A stretch of 39,377 nucleotides of DNA from Gemmatimonas phototrophica (GTDB lineage Bacteria > Latescibacterota > UBA2968 > UBA8231): the NCBI GenBank assembly GCA_945861755.1, contig CAMAVQ010000019.1, positions 1 through 39,377 of the forward strand, written 5' to 3'. Positions 30,066 to 38,379 of the stretch are shown here, in pieces (positions within the stretch are counted from its first letter, which is position 1; each line of letters begins with the position of its first letter). Both the position numbers and the translations under genes were made by a program. Under the pieces are notes generated by a model, which saw only the letters and a program-made list of their open reading frames with translations, was not told the DNA's origin and searched no databases.

Positions 30066-31144
30066 ACCACCGCAAGATCATCCATGTGGACATGGATGCC
30101 TTCTATACCTCGGTGGAGCAACGCGACAACCCGGCGCTGCTGGGCCGACCGGTGGTGGTGGGCGGCGATCCGCGCGAGCGCAGCGTGGTAGCCGCCGCCT
30201 CGTACGAGGCCCGCCGTTTCGGCGTCCACTCGGCCATGCCCATGAAGACCGCCCTGCGCCTCTGCCCCCAGGCCGTGCGCGTCTCTCCAGACTTCGACAA
30301 GTACCGCCGCGTCTCCTCCGAAATCCACGCCCTCTTCCACGAGTACACCGACCTGGTCGAACCCGTCGCCTTCGACGAAGCCTATCTCGATGTCACCTAC
30401 AACAAGCAGGGCATCCCCTTCGGCCACCGCACTGCCCGCATGCTCAAAACCCAGATCCGCCGACAACTACATCTCAGCGCCTCGGCCGGGGTGGCACCCA
30501 ACAAATTCCTGGCCAAGATCGCCTCGGATCTGCACAAACCCGATGGGTTAGTGGTGGTCATGCCCGACCAGGTGCAGGACTTCCTGCGCCCTCTGCCGGT
30601 GGAAAAGATCCCCGGGGTGGGCCAGGTCACCCGCCAGCACTTGCTGGAATTAAACGTCAACACCATCGGCGAATTGGCCGACCTGCCCCTCATCGACCTG
30701 GTCCGGCGCTTCGGCAAACGAGGGGCTTATCTGTGGGAATTGGCCCAGGGCCGCGACGAGTCGCCAGTGGACCCTTCCTGGGAGCCGCAGCAACTGAGCC
30801 AGGAAACCACCTTTGCCGTGGATGTGTACGACCGGGAGGAGATGAGTTTTGCCCTCAAGGAACTAGCCGAGGAACTCAGCGGCCGACTGCGCCGCCGCCG
30901 GCTGCGGGGTCGTTCCGTAACGCTCAAGGTGCGCTACCCGGATTTCCAGACCATCACCCGCTCCCAGACCCAGAACGCCTACCTGGATCAGGCAGAGGCT
31001 ATTCTGGAACGGGCCATAGAGTTGCTGGAACGCACCGAAGCCGAAGAGCGGGGGGTGCGCCTCCTGGGGGTGGGGGTGTCGGGTTTCGAGGAGGAAACCG
31101 TGGTGCAGCTGGACCTCTTTGCCGAGGAAAACGACAAGCCCTGA
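30062..31144 (+). CDS. dinB: DNA polymerase IV (Y-family translesion polymerase)
   Basis: The 360-residue polymerase has the Y-family palm motifs: HVDMDAFYTSVEQ with D10, SYEARRFGV, and FDEAYLDVT with D105 and E106. A helix-hairpin-helix (VEKIPGVGQVT) and a little-finger domain follow. The C-terminus carries QLDLF at 349-353, a textbook beta-clamp binding motif. The start ATG at 30062 overlaps the ygfZ stop, indicating coupled translation of a Fe-S maintenance protein with a lesion-bypass polymerase. No LexA-type box was recognised upstream. Confidence 0.96.
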   Translation: MNHRKIIHVDMDAFYTSVEQRDNPALLGRPVVVGGDPRERSVVAAASYEARRFGVHSAMPMKTALRLCPQAVRVSPDFDKYRRVSSEIHALFHEYTDLVEPVAFDEAYLDVTYNKQGIPFGHRTARMLKTQIRRQLHLSASAGVAPNKFLAKIASDLHKPDGLVVVMPDQVQDFLRPLPVEKIPGVGQVTRQHLLELNVNTIGELADLPLIDLVRRFGKRGAYLWELAQGRDESPVDPSWEPQQLSQETTFAVDVYDREEMSFALKELAEELSGRLRRRRLRGRSVTLKVRYPDFQTITRSQTQNAYLDQAEAILERAIELLERTEAEERGVRLLGVGVSGFEEETVVQLDLFAEENDKP

Positions 31145-31155
31145 GCGGCCTCTAC

Positions 31156-31362
31156 TCAGCCCGTGATGTCGACCTGGCGGCCGACACCGGCTTTTCCGGT
31201 TTTTGGGGTCTGGGCTGGTGGTGGCCTCACCGTCTTGGCCGGGGTGCCGTAATCCGGCTTGCGGTATCCTGGCACATTGATCCTCGGCCCGGCACCCTGG
31301 ATCTTGAGCAGCGGGGCAGCATCAGGAGTTCCATACTGAACTGACCTAGAGATTTTGCTCAT
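31156..31362 (-). CDS. 68-residue Pro-rich basic protein, coupled to larA-like gene
   Basis: I do not recognise this protein. It starts MSKISRSVQYGTPDAAPLLK and ends GKAGVGRQVDITG. YGTP occurs twice, and Pro, Lys and Arg are common; there is no membrane segment. The reason for calling it is its ATG, which overlaps the stop of the upstream racemase gene as ATGA, the pattern of a coupled operon member. It ends 12 bases from the convergent dinB stop. It may be a small hypothetical protein or a chance ORF. Confidence 0.4.
   Translation of the reverse strand: MSKISRSVQYGTPDAAPLLKIQGAGPRINVPGYRKPDYGTPAKTVRPPPAQTPKTGKAGVGRQVDITG
31186..31204 (+). terminator. Short hairpin with T-run after dinB
   Basis: ACCGG-CTTTT-CCGGT is followed directly by TTTT, 41 bases after the dinB stop. 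The stem is only 5 bp, so termination may be weak. It lies inside the small minus-strand ORF. Confidence 0.4.
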
Positions 31363-32618
31363 GCTGCCAGCACCGGCAGCACCGAACCCCCATAAGGCAG
31401 GGTCAACACCCGGGCCTGCGGCCCGACCTGGTCCAGCGCGGCCTTCAACGCTTCGTCCAGGCCGGCAAAAGGCACCAGCCCACTGCCGGCCAGCACCTCA
31501 TCCTCTAGACCAGAGACCAGGTACACCTCCGCTCGTTTGAGCACTGCGGCGATGGCCGCAGCCTTGTGCCCACCCAGCACGAACTCCCGCTGGATCTTCT
31601 CCAAAACCTTGTCCGGCTCGCCGGCTTCCCTCAGCCAGCTCTCAAAAGTCTTCCCCCCTAACCCCTCGACACACTCAGCCACCCAGATGATCACCCCGCC
31701 CTGGCGCACCGCGTGTACCGCGTTGTCGAGGGCCTTCTGTGCCTGGTACATATTGACATCCTTAGGATAGCCCCCGGCGCTGACCACCACCACATCGGCC
31801 AATTGCGGGATGGGCACTGAGCCGCGCTGAGCCACCAACTCGCAACCACGGCGGTGAGCCTGTTCCGCTTGCCCGGCCACTGCACCGACGACGCGATGAT
31901 GGCCATCCACCACCACATTGAGAATGAAGTCAGCCCCCAGCATCGCCACCCCTTCCTCGATGTCGGCGCGCACCGGATTGCCTTCGATCTTGCCGGCCAC
32001 TGCCCCTGGTTGCACCATCAGCGCGTGGTTGGCATTAACCGTGGCTTTGGAAGCACAGCCGGGGAGCAGAGCCTTGGCGCCCCCGGAAAACCCGGCGAAA
32101 TAGTGAAATTCGAGATTGCCCAGACAGACCCGCAGGTCGGCCTCTACCAACGGGCGGAAAAACTCCACCGGGGTGCCGCGGCTGGTCACGCCCAGGCGCA
32201 CCACCTGCTCCGGGTCGTGGTTGAGTACCCGCACCCGCCGGCACATCTCGACCCCCAGCATCTCCTCCAACTCAGCCGGGGTCTGCGCCCGGTGTAACCC
32301 CAGGGCGACGATCACGGTGATGTCCGCGTCTAACACCCCGGCCGCGTTCAATTCAGCCAGGATCGGGGGCAGCAACTTGTCCGAGGGACAAGGCCGGGTC
32401 ATGTCACTGGTAACGACCGCCACCTTTTGCCCGGCCCTGGCCAGCTCGCGCAGGCGCAGTGTGCCGATGGGATGCTCCAGGGCGTGACTCAGCAGCTGCT
32501 GCTCGTCGGCAACCACGTCCTCTTCCTGGGGCAGGAACGCCCCGAGGAAACTGGCTGCCGGCACCTGGCCGTGCTGTTCGGCGTGACCATAGGGAACGGA
32601 AAAACTGGTGGTGGCCAT
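31359..32618 (-). CDS. LarA-family nickel-dependent racemase/epimerase
   Basis: The 419-residue protein keeps the residues known in lactate racemase LarA at nearly the same positions. These are SDMTRPCPS with D72 and R75, GLHRAQT with H109, and the FHYFAGFSGGAKALLPG stretch with H172 and K182, the lysine that carries the nickel-pincer cofactor. Family members racemise or epimerise 2-hydroxyacids such as lactate or sugar acids; the substrate here is unknown. It follows a 2-hydroxyacid dehydrogenase and an unknown gene on the same strand, with a 13-base gap. The cofactor makers larB, larC and larE are not in the window. It starts at ATG 32618, with AGAGG 8 bases upstream. Confidence 0.88.
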   Translation of the reverse strand: MATTSFSVPYGHAEQHGQVPAASFLGAFLPQEEDVVADEQQLLSHALEHPIGTLRLRELARAGQKVAVVTSDMTRPCPSDKLLPPILAELNAAGVLDADITVIVALGLHRAQTPAELEEMLGVEMCRRVRVLNHDPEQVVRLGVTSRGTPVEFFRPLVEADLRVCLGNLEFHYFAGFSGGAKALLPGCASKATVNANHALMVQPGAVAGKIEGNPVRADIEEGVAMLGADFILNVVVDGHHRVVGAVAGQAEQAHRRGCELVAQRGSVPIPQLADVVVVSAGGYPKDVNMYQAQKALDNAVHAVRQGGVIIWVAECVEGLGGKTFESWLREAGEPDKVLEKIQREFVLGGHKAAAIAAVLKRAEVYLVSGLEDEVLAGSGLVPFAGLDEALKAALDQVGPQARVLTLPYGGSVLPVLAA

Positions 32619-32631
32619 CCTCCGTGCCTCT

Positions 32632-33153
32632 TTACTGATGCAGGGCCGGCTGGTACAGCCCCACGCTGTAGAACTCGTACGACGCCGCTTTGTCGGGAAA
32701 ATCCATCACGTGTACCGTAAACCGGGCCGGCACCCCGCAGCCGGGCATGTGATCGCGGAAAAATCCGCTGTACGCCTCGGCGTATTCTTTATAGAGCCGC
32801 TGCTGCTCGGCGACGAACCCCTGCGGGTCCACTAGCGGATTGGGCGACTTGGGCTGGGCCGCAAAGGCGTGCACCTCGACGAAGTCGATCTTGCTGATCG
32901 AATCGCAGATCCCCGCCTCCTGCAGCCACTTCTCCCAGCAGCGGAAGACCAGCTCCACCTCGATGGAGGGTTTCATGCTGATCAATTCCTCGCGCTCCAG
33001 CAGGCCCTTGGCCGAATGCCCGCCGGTGAGGCCGGCAAAACAAATCTTCAGATCCCCCTTGCCCAACTCCTCGGTGACCAACGCGGAGAGGGTGGGGTGA
33101 TCCCCTCCATAGTAATAAGTCAGACGCCCCCGCTTTCTCACATTGAGTGCCAT
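32632..33153 (-). CDS. Unrecognised conserved-looking protein in the LarA operon
   Basis: I do not recognise the family of this 173-residue protein. It starts MALNVRKRGRLTYYYGGDHP at ATG 33153, with a perfect AAAGGAGG 5 bases upstream, so it is surely translated. The middle has FAGLTGGHSAKGLLEREELI and the second half ADFVEVHAF-like text followed by PKSPNPLVDP and CGVPARFTVHVMDFPD. It has no membrane span and no signal peptide, and His, Cys and Trp are scattered. It sits between the YdiJ-like dehydrogenase (19-base gap) and the LarA-like racemase (13-base gap), so a role in 2-hydroxyacid metabolism is inferred only from position. Confidence 0.75.
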   Translation of the reverse strand: MALNVRKRGRLTYYYGGDHPTLSALVTEELGKGDLKICFAGLTGGHSAKGLLEREELISMKPSIEVELVFRCWEKWLQEAGICDSISKIDFVEVHAFAAQPKSPNPLVDPQGFVAEQQRLYKEYAEAYSGFFRDHMPGCGVPARFTVHVMDFPDKAASYEFYSVGLYQPALHQ

Positions 33154-33172
33154 CACGTCCTCCTTTGCGTCG

Positions 33173-36049
33173 TTACAGCGCTTCGGCCAGGATCTCGGCC
33201 CAATGACGGACCTGCCGGCCGGTAGCCTCGGCGATCTGGTGCCGACACGAAGTGCCGACCGCGGCGATCTCCACCTCGGGGCCGGCTTCCCGGACTGCCT
33301 TGAAGAGCCGGTCTTCACCCACCTTCATCGAGATTTCGTAGTGCTCTTTTTCGTAGCCGAAACTGCCGGCCATGCCGCAGCAGCCCGATTGAATCTCGCT
33401 CACCGCGAACCCAGGCGCCAGGCGCAGCACCTCCAGGGTTGCGCCGGTGCCCACCAGCGCTTTTTGCTGGCAATGCCCGTGTACCAGCATCTGGCGCTGC
33501 ACCGGGGTGAACTCGATGCCCAATTCTTTTTTGCGCGCCAGCCCGGCGAGGAATTCCTCCAGCATAAAAACATTATCTGCCACCTGCTGGGCACGCGGGT
33601 CGGCCACCAGATCCAGGTAGTCGTCGCGGAAACTGAGCATACAACTGGGTTCGATGCCGACGATGGGCCAACCCTTGTCCACATAGGGGGCCAGGGCCGC
33701 CACGTTCGCTTTTGCCCGCTCTTTGGCCTGGGCCAGGAACCCCTTGGAGATCAGGGGTCGGCCGCAGCAAACTTGAGGGGCGGGCAGCACCACCGAGAAG
33801 CCGGCCCGCTCCAAGAGGGCAGTTGCCGCCACGCCGATCTGCGGGTCGTTGTATTCGAGGAAGGTGTCGTTGAAGAGAACCACGGTACCGCGTGTCCCCA
33901 CTGGGCGGGCGGGCCGTTTATGGAACCACTGGGAAAAGGTCTGAGAGGCCAGAGGTGGCAGGCGACGCCGCCGGTCGATGCCCAGCCGGTCCAGGGCCCA
34001 GCGGCTCAGACTGGTGCCCATCAGCCAATTGGCCAACCCGGCCACCGGCGAGGCCAGCCGGTTGAAGCGGTCGATCTTAGCGAAGAGATGGGAGCGCAGC
34101 GGGTACCCGTGTTCCCCGTAATAGTGGGCCAGGAACTCGTATTTGAGTTTGGCCATGTCCACGTTGGAGGGACACTCGCCTTTGCAGGCCTTGCACTCCA
34201 GGCACAGATCCATGACCTCGAAGAGCTGTTTGCTGCGCAGCCCTTCGCCGTCGAGGCGGCCAGCCAGCGCCGCCCGCAGGGCATTGGCCCGCCCCCGGGT
34301 GGAGTGCTCCTCTTCGAGGGTGGCCATGTACGAGGGACACATGGTGCCCACCATCTTCTTGCGGCAGTGTCCCACCCCCGAACACATCTCCACTGCCTGC
34401 TGCAGACCGCCCTCGCGGTCAAAGCTGAAAAAGGTCTCGACCTTGGGGCTGCGGTAGTCCGGGGTGTAGCGCAGGTTTTCGTCCATGCGCGGGGCGCGCA
34501 CGATCTTGCCGGGGTTCATCAACCCAGCCGGGTCAAAAGCGTCCTTGACCTGGGTGAAGGCCTCCACCAACTGGTGCCCAAACATCTTCTCGATCCACTC
34601 GCTGCGCGCCAGGCCGTCTCCGTGTTCGGCGGTCATCGCCCCGCCGTACTCCTTGGCCATATCGCTCATGCGGTCTTCGAGGGCACGGAGGGTGGCCATG
34701 CCCTGGGACGTTTTGAGATTCAGGATGGGGCGGATGTGCAAGACCCCCACGCTGGCGTGTCCGTAGTACTCGGCGATCACCTGATGCTCGGCCATCAACG
34801 CCTGCACCCGCCGCACGTACTCGGGCAGCTTCTCGATTGGCACACAGGTGTCCTCCACCCCGGGACTGGGCTTGGCGTCCCCCTTCATGCCCATCAGCAG
34901 CCCCAGCCCCGCCTTGCGCACCTCCCACATGTTCTTCTGGGACGCCGGGCTCAGCGCCTGGACGTAGGCATAACCCAGTCCGCGCCCACGCAGGCGCTGC
35001 TCCAGTTCCTCGACCCGGACGCGCAGTTGCTCTTCGTCGTCCCCAAAGTATTCGACAAAAAGCAGGGCCTGCGGATCGCCCTGCAAAAAACTGCGCCGCC
35101 GGGCATGCTCGATGGAGTTTTTGGTCAGGTCGAGCAGGATCTTGTCCACCAGTTCGATGGCAGCCGGCCCGGTCTGGAGGATTTCGAGATTGGCCTCCAT
35201 AGCTTCGTCGAGGCCAGCGAAATGACAGGCCAGCACCGCCGTTTTCACGGGCGCATCCACCAGCCGCAGTTTGGCCTCCACCACCACGCACAGGGTACCT
35301 TCCGAACCCACGGCAATCTTGCTAAGATCGAAGGGTGCCCCCGGCTTGATCAGCTCGTCGAGGTTGTAGCCCGACACCCGCCGCATCACCTTGGGAAAAC
35401 GCCTGTCGATTTCGTCGCGGTTTTCCTGAATGATGCGCCGCACCTCCCGATAGATCTGGCCCTCCAAACCGGGCAGCCCCGCCTTGAGCCGGTATCCCTC
35501 TTCGTCCACCGGCCCCAACCGCACCTTGCTGCCGTCGGCCAGCACCACCTGCAGTTCGAGTACATGGTCCACGGTCTTGCCGTAGAGGATGGAATGAGTC
35601 CCGCTCGAATTGTTGCCGATCATTCCGCCGATATTGGCCCTGCTACTGGTGGCCACGTCGGGGCCCAGCATCAGGCCACGCGGCTTGAGCTGGGCGTTGA
35701 GTTCGTCGAGCACCACACCCGGCTGGACCCGGACCCAACGTTCAGTCTCATTGATCTCCAGGACCTTGTTCATATACTTGGACAGGTCCAGGTGCAGGGC
35801 CCGACCCACGCTCTGACCGGCCAGGCTGGTGCCGCCACCGCGCGGCAGGACTGGCACCCCGAAACGGCCGGCCACCTGCACGGCCACGGCCACGTCCTCG
35901 GCATCCTGGGGAACCACCACCCCTTCGGGTTCCAATTCGTAGATGCTGGCATCGGTCCGGTACAACATCCGCGAGACCGGGTCGAAGCGGACCTCCCCCT
36001 TGAGGAGCTGCTGCAAGGCGCTGATCAGTTGGTTCTTGTCGACTGGCAA
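33173..36049 (-). CDS. FAD/Fe-S D-2-hydroxyacid dehydrogenase (YdiJ-like GlcD-GlpC fusion)
   Basis: This 958-residue fusion resembles E. coli YdiJ. An FAD-binding domain has PRGGGTSLAGQ at residues 69-79, followed by an FAD-oxidase C-terminal domain. Fe-S clusters are bound by C556, C562 and C571 and by C616, C619, C622 and C626. Two CCG domains complete it (CCGRPLISKGF, SGCCGMAGSFGYEK). Family members oxidise D-lactate or D-2-hydroxyglutarate and pass electrons to the respiratory chain. The start is uncertain. The only start-like codon near the homologous N-terminus is TTG 36049 (MPVDKNQLISALQQ), with a weak GGGAAAAAG upstream. It probably leads the operon with the LarA-like racemase. Confidence 0.9.
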   Translation of the reverse strand: MPVDKNQLISALQQLLKGEVRFDPVSRMLYRTDASIYELEPEGVVVPQDAEDVAVAVQVAGRFGVPVLPRGGGTSLAGQSVGRALHLDLSKYMNKVLEINETERWVRVQPGVVLDELNAQLKPRGLMLGPDVATSSRANIGGMIGNNSSGTHSILYGKTVDHVLELQVVLADGSKVRLGPVDEEGYRLKAGLPGLEGQIYREVRRIIQENRDEIDRRFPKVMRRVSGYNLDELIKPGAPFDLSKIAVGSEGTLCVVVEAKLRLVDAPVKTAVLACHFAGLDEAMEANLEILQTGPAAIELVDKILLDLTKNSIEHARRRSFLQGDPQALLFVEYFGDDEEQLRVRVEELEQRLRGRGLGYAYVQALSPASQKNMWEVRKAGLGLLMGMKGDAKPSPGVEDTCVPIEKLPEYVRRVQALMAEHQVIAEYYGHASVGVLHIRPILNLKTSQGMATLRALEDRMSDMAKEYGGAMTAEHGDGLARSEWIEKMFGHQLVEAFTQVKDAFDPAGLMNPGKIVRAPRMDENLRYTPDYRSPKVETFFSFDREGGLQQAVEMCSGVGHCRKKMVGTMCPSYMATLEEEHSTRGRANALRAALAGRLDGEGLRSKQLFEVMDLCLECKACKGECPSNVDMAKLKYEFLAHYYGEHGYPLRSHLFAKIDRFNRLASPVAGLANWLMGTSLSRWALDRLGIDRRRRLPPLASQTFSQWFHKRPARPVGTRGTVVLFNDTFLEYNDPQIGVAATALLERAGFSVVLPAPQVCCGRPLISKGFLAQAKERAKANVAALAPYVDKGWPIVGIEPSCMLSFRDDYLDLVADPRAQQVADNVFMLEEFLAGLARKKELGIEFTPVQRQMLVHGHCQQKALVGTGATLEVLRLAPGFAVSEIQSGCCGMAGSFGYEKEHYEISMKVGEDRLFKAVREAGPEVEIAAVGTSCRHQIAEATGRQVRHWAEILAEAL

Positions 36050-36191
36050 GGACTTTTTCCCGCGCTCGGTGTGGATGAAAAAATCTACGCAACAGACCTG
36101 ATTAGAGCCAGAGCAGCCCCTCTTTACAGGCGCCCGGCTCCCGGCATTTGAGTCATTTTGGCCCAGAGACCTAAAAAACGCAAGATCTAGA

Positions 36192-36219
36192 TTGACAAGG
36201 TGATTTTCCCCAATATATT
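36192..36219 (+). promoter_or_regulatory. Strong sigma-70 promoter upstream of zapA
   Basis: A perfect TTGACA (36192-36197) is followed after 16 bases by TATATT (36214-36219). The start would be near 36226. A 14-base perfect palindrome, CCCAATATATTGGG (36209-36222), covers the -10 element and could be an operator. Confidence 0.75.
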
Positions 36220-36225
36220 GGGATA

Positions 36226-36296
36226 CGCACTGCTTGCATGTGTGCAAGAAGGGGGCTTCCGGGACTAAGGGGAGATCGCGGAAGTCCCCACTTTTT
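36226..36296 (+). ncRNA. Leader RNA or small RNA ending in a terminator, upstream of zapA
   Basis: Downstream of the promoter come a short hairpin CTTGCA-TGTG-TGCAAG (36233-36248) and a longer one. In the longer hairpin GGGGGCTTCCG (36251-36261) pairs with CGGAAGTCCCC (36279-36289), with one G-U pair, and CTTTTT follows. GGGACT (36261-36266) can instead pair with AGTCCC (36283-36288), so two folds compete. This is either a 70-base small RNA or an attenuator of zapA. In Proteobacteria 6S RNA lies next to zapA, but this is too short to be a normal 6S RNA. Confidence 0.5.
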
Positions 36297-36323
36297 ACTT
36301 TCCCGCCCTGCTGGAAATACGCT

Positions 36324-36662
36324 ATGGCCCCGGATATGTTCACCTCGGTCCAAATCTACAACCAGACCTATCGCCTGGGCAGCGACCAGGCCAACAGCCA
36401 GTCCATCAAGCAGGCAGCCGCTTACCTCGACAAAAAGATCCGCGAAGCGGCCTCCGTGACCGGCCACCGCCCTCTCCTCGATCTGGCCGTCCTGGCGGCC
36501 ATGGAAATCGCCGAGGAGGTTCTGAAGGAACGCCGCAAAAAAGAGACCCTGCTGAGCGAGGCGGACCGCCGGATCAGCAATTTCACCCGCCGCCTCGAAG
36601 ACCAGTCCGGGGACCTGCCAGCCAGCAGCGATCCGCCCGCTCCCCCCACCGCGCGTTTCTGA
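36324..36662 (+). CDS. zapA: Cell division protein ZapA
   Basis: The 112-residue ZapA binds and bundles FtsZ at the division ring. The N-terminal beta strand text VQIYNQTYRLGSD is followed by a helix with QAAAYLDKKIREAA. LAVLAAMEIAEEVLKERRKK and a coiled coil then follow; all are typical. I chose ATG 36324; ATG 36336 (MFTSVQIYN) is also possible. Longer frames upstream run through the terminator-like leader. The ribosome binding site is weak (GGAAA). Confidence 0.9.
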   Translation: MAPDMFTSVQIYNQTYRLGSDQANSQSIKQAAAYLDKKIREAASVTGHRPLLDLAVLAAMEIAEEVLKERRKKETLLSEADRRISNFTRRLEDQSGDLPASSDPPAPPTARF

Positions 36663-36676
36663 AGCCCATAGAAAAA

Positions 36677-36703
36677 CGGCGCCCCAGGAAACCTGGAGCG
36701 CCG
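36677..36703 (-). terminator. Intrinsic terminator between convergent infC and zapA
   Basis: CGGCGC and CCAGG (36677-36688) pair with CCTGG and GCGCCG (36692-36703) around AAA, with one C-A mismatch. On the minus strand the stem is followed by TTTTTCT, so it terminates infC. On the plus side the following text is CTGCTGTTTCTG, a weaker U-tract that may still serve zapA. Confidence 0.85.
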
Positions 36704-36726
36704 CTGCTGTTTCTGCGCCTTTCGGA

Positions 36727-37248
36727 TCAGAGCGGGCGGAGAATGATGGACATTTCGCGTCCCTCCATACGTGCAGTCTGATCCAGAGCCGCCACATCCT
36801 CCACCTTCTTTGAAAGATCCTGGAGGATTTCCCGGCCCCGATCCTGGTAGGCCATCTGGCGCCCGCGAAAGCGCACGCTGACCTTGACCCGATTGCCCTT
36901 GCCGAGGAACTCGCGTATATGGCCGATGCGGTATTCGAGGTCGTGAGGGGAAATGTTCACTGAATCGATGCGGATTCCCTTCATCTGCACCTGGTGCTGT
37001 TTCTTGCGCGCCTCCTTGGTCTTTTTCTCTTTGTCGTAGAGAAATTTGCCGTAGTCGATGATGCGACAGACCGGCGGCTTGGCCTCGGGGGCGATCTCAA
37101 CCAGGTCCAGCCCCTGGGTCTCGGCCATTTCCTGGGCTTTCCTGGTCTCCATGATCCCCAAGGGCTCGCCTTCGCTGCCGATCAGGCGGATCTGGGGGAC
37201 GCGGATGGTCTCGTTGACCCTGGTCGACGACGTTTGCGGTTTGTTGAT
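36727..37248 (-). CDS. infC: Translation initiation factor IF-3 (ATC start)
   Basis: The 173-residue IF-3 has normal length. The family N-terminus (MNKPQTSSTRVNETIRVPQI) starts at an ATC codon at 37246-37248, with GGAGGT exactly 7 bases upstream and no ATG in reach. Rare AUU/AUC/AUA starts on infC are known, and IF-3 discriminates against them, giving autoregulation. The N domain contains EIAPEAKPPVCRIIDYGKF. The C domain contains ISPHDLEYRIGHIREFLGKG and ends EMSIILRPL. The usual followers rpmI and rplT are absent; zapA is convergent across a terminator. Confidence 0.95.
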   Translation of the reverse strand: MNKPQTSSTRVNETIRVPQIRLIGSEGEPLGIMETRKAQEMAETQGLDLVEIAPEAKPPVCRIIDYGKFLYDKEKKTKEARKKQHQVQMKGIRIDSVNISPHDLEYRIGHIREFLGKGNRVKVSVRFRGRQMAYQDRGREILQDLSKKVEDVAALDQTARMEGREMSIILRPL

Positions 37249-37361
37249 AAATACTACCTCCGGTTAAAAAAGGGTTGAACTTTGTGCGGCATGCCCTTAA
37301 ATATAACGAAGCGCATCAAAATATAAAATACTATATACCTACCCCCGCCGAAAGGATAACC

Positions 37362-38360
37362 ATGTCCCGCACCCTAGACGTATACGGCGTGGGTCACGCG
37401 CTGGTGGATGTCCAATACACTCTTACCCCCGAGCGCCTCGGGCAACTGGGCATGCGCAAGGGCGTGATGACCCTCATCGACGAACCCCAGCAGGAGCAGC
37501 TGCTCGTGGCGCTGAAAAGCGATACCCCGGTGGCCCAGACTTCGGGGGGATCGGCGGCCAACACCATGATCGGCGTGGCCAGCTTTGGCGGCAGCGCCTA
37601 TTACACCTGCCTGCTGGGCCGGGACGAGTGGGGGGACTTCTACCGCCGAGATCTGGAAAATGCCGGGGTCAAAAGCAACCCGACCCACCGCGGCGCCGGT
37701 CCCACCGGCAAATGTGTGGTGCTGATCACCCCGGACGCCGACCGCACACTAAATACTTTCCTGGGGGTCAGCAGCCAGCTGGACCCGGAGCATTTGGAAG
37801 AGGTCCTCATCCAGGACAGCGCCTATCTCTACCTCGAGGGATACCTGGTCAGCTCGGAAAACGGGTTTGCCACCTGCTTGCGCGCCCAGGAAATGGCCCG
37901 GCAGGCCGGCACCCGTGTTTCCCTCACCCTCAGCGACCCGGTCATGGTCGAGTATTTCCGGGAGCGCTTCGAAAAACTGGTGGCCGGCGGCGTGGACCTG
38001 CTCTTCTGCAATGAGGAGGAGGCCCAGGCCTTCACCGGCGCCGGTGACCGGCAGGCCGCTGCCCAGCAACTTGCCCGCCAGGCACCGACCGGCTGCATTA
38101 CATGTGGAAAGGACGGGGCCCTGGTCTTTGAGGGGGGCCGCTGCAATCTGATCCCCGGCGTCAAAGCCACGGCTGTGGATACCACTGGGGCCGGCGACCT
38201 CTTTGCCGGGGGTGTGCTCTTTGGCCTCGCCAGGGGTTATTCCCTGGAGCAGGCCGCCCGACTGGGCAACTACGCCGCCGCCCAGGTGGTGGCCCGCTAC
38301 GGCCCGCGCCTGGATCGCCCGCTCAAAGGCGAAGTGAACCCGATCCTCTCCACCCTTTGA
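37362..38360 (+). CDS. PfkB-family sugar kinase, adenosine-kinase-like
   Basis: The 332-residue kinase starts at ATG 37362 (MSRTLDVYGVGHALVDVQYT), with AAGGA 5 bases upstream. The PfkB signature 1 region is TSGGSAANTMIGVASFGG and signature 2 is the catalytic DTTGAGDLFAGG near residue 270. The N-terminal text and the GPTGKCVVLITPDADRT segment fit the adenosine kinase/ribokinase branch, so phosphorylation of a nucleoside or sugar is likely; the substrate is not certain. It is divergent from infC and followed after 19 bases by a D-2-hydroxyacid dehydrogenase. The 113-base divergent spacer is AT-rich and contains no clear promoter pair that I would defend. Confidence 0.9.
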   Translation: MSRTLDVYGVGHALVDVQYTLTPERLGQLGMRKGVMTLIDEPQQEQLLVALKSDTPVAQTSGGSAANTMIGVASFGGSAYYTCLLGRDEWGDFYRRDLENAGVKSNPTHRGAGPTGKCVVLITPDADRTLNTFLGVSSQLDPEHLEEVLIQDSAYLYLEGYLVSSENGFATCLRAQEMARQAGTRVSLTLSDPVMVEYFRERFEKLVAGGVDLLFCNEEEAQAFTGAGDRQAAAQQLARQAPTGCITCGKDGALVFEGGRCNLIPGVKATAVDTTGAGDLFAGGVLFGLARGYSLEQAARLGNYAAAQVVARYGPRLDRPLKGEVNPILSTL

Positions 38361-38379
38361 CCCTATTCAGGAGTGCGCG

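Noticed and set aside
33143-36151. A 1002-residue open frame on the plus strand
   Set aside because: It is the exact antisense of the FAD/Fe-S dehydrogenase, whose domains and cysteine motifs are clear. The opposite frame is His/Gly/Leu-rich text with no family features, typical of GC-rich shadow frames.
36226-36296. 6S RNA next to zapA
   Set aside because: The candidate transcript is only about 70 bases, lacks a long central bulge and lies upstream rather than downstream of zapA.
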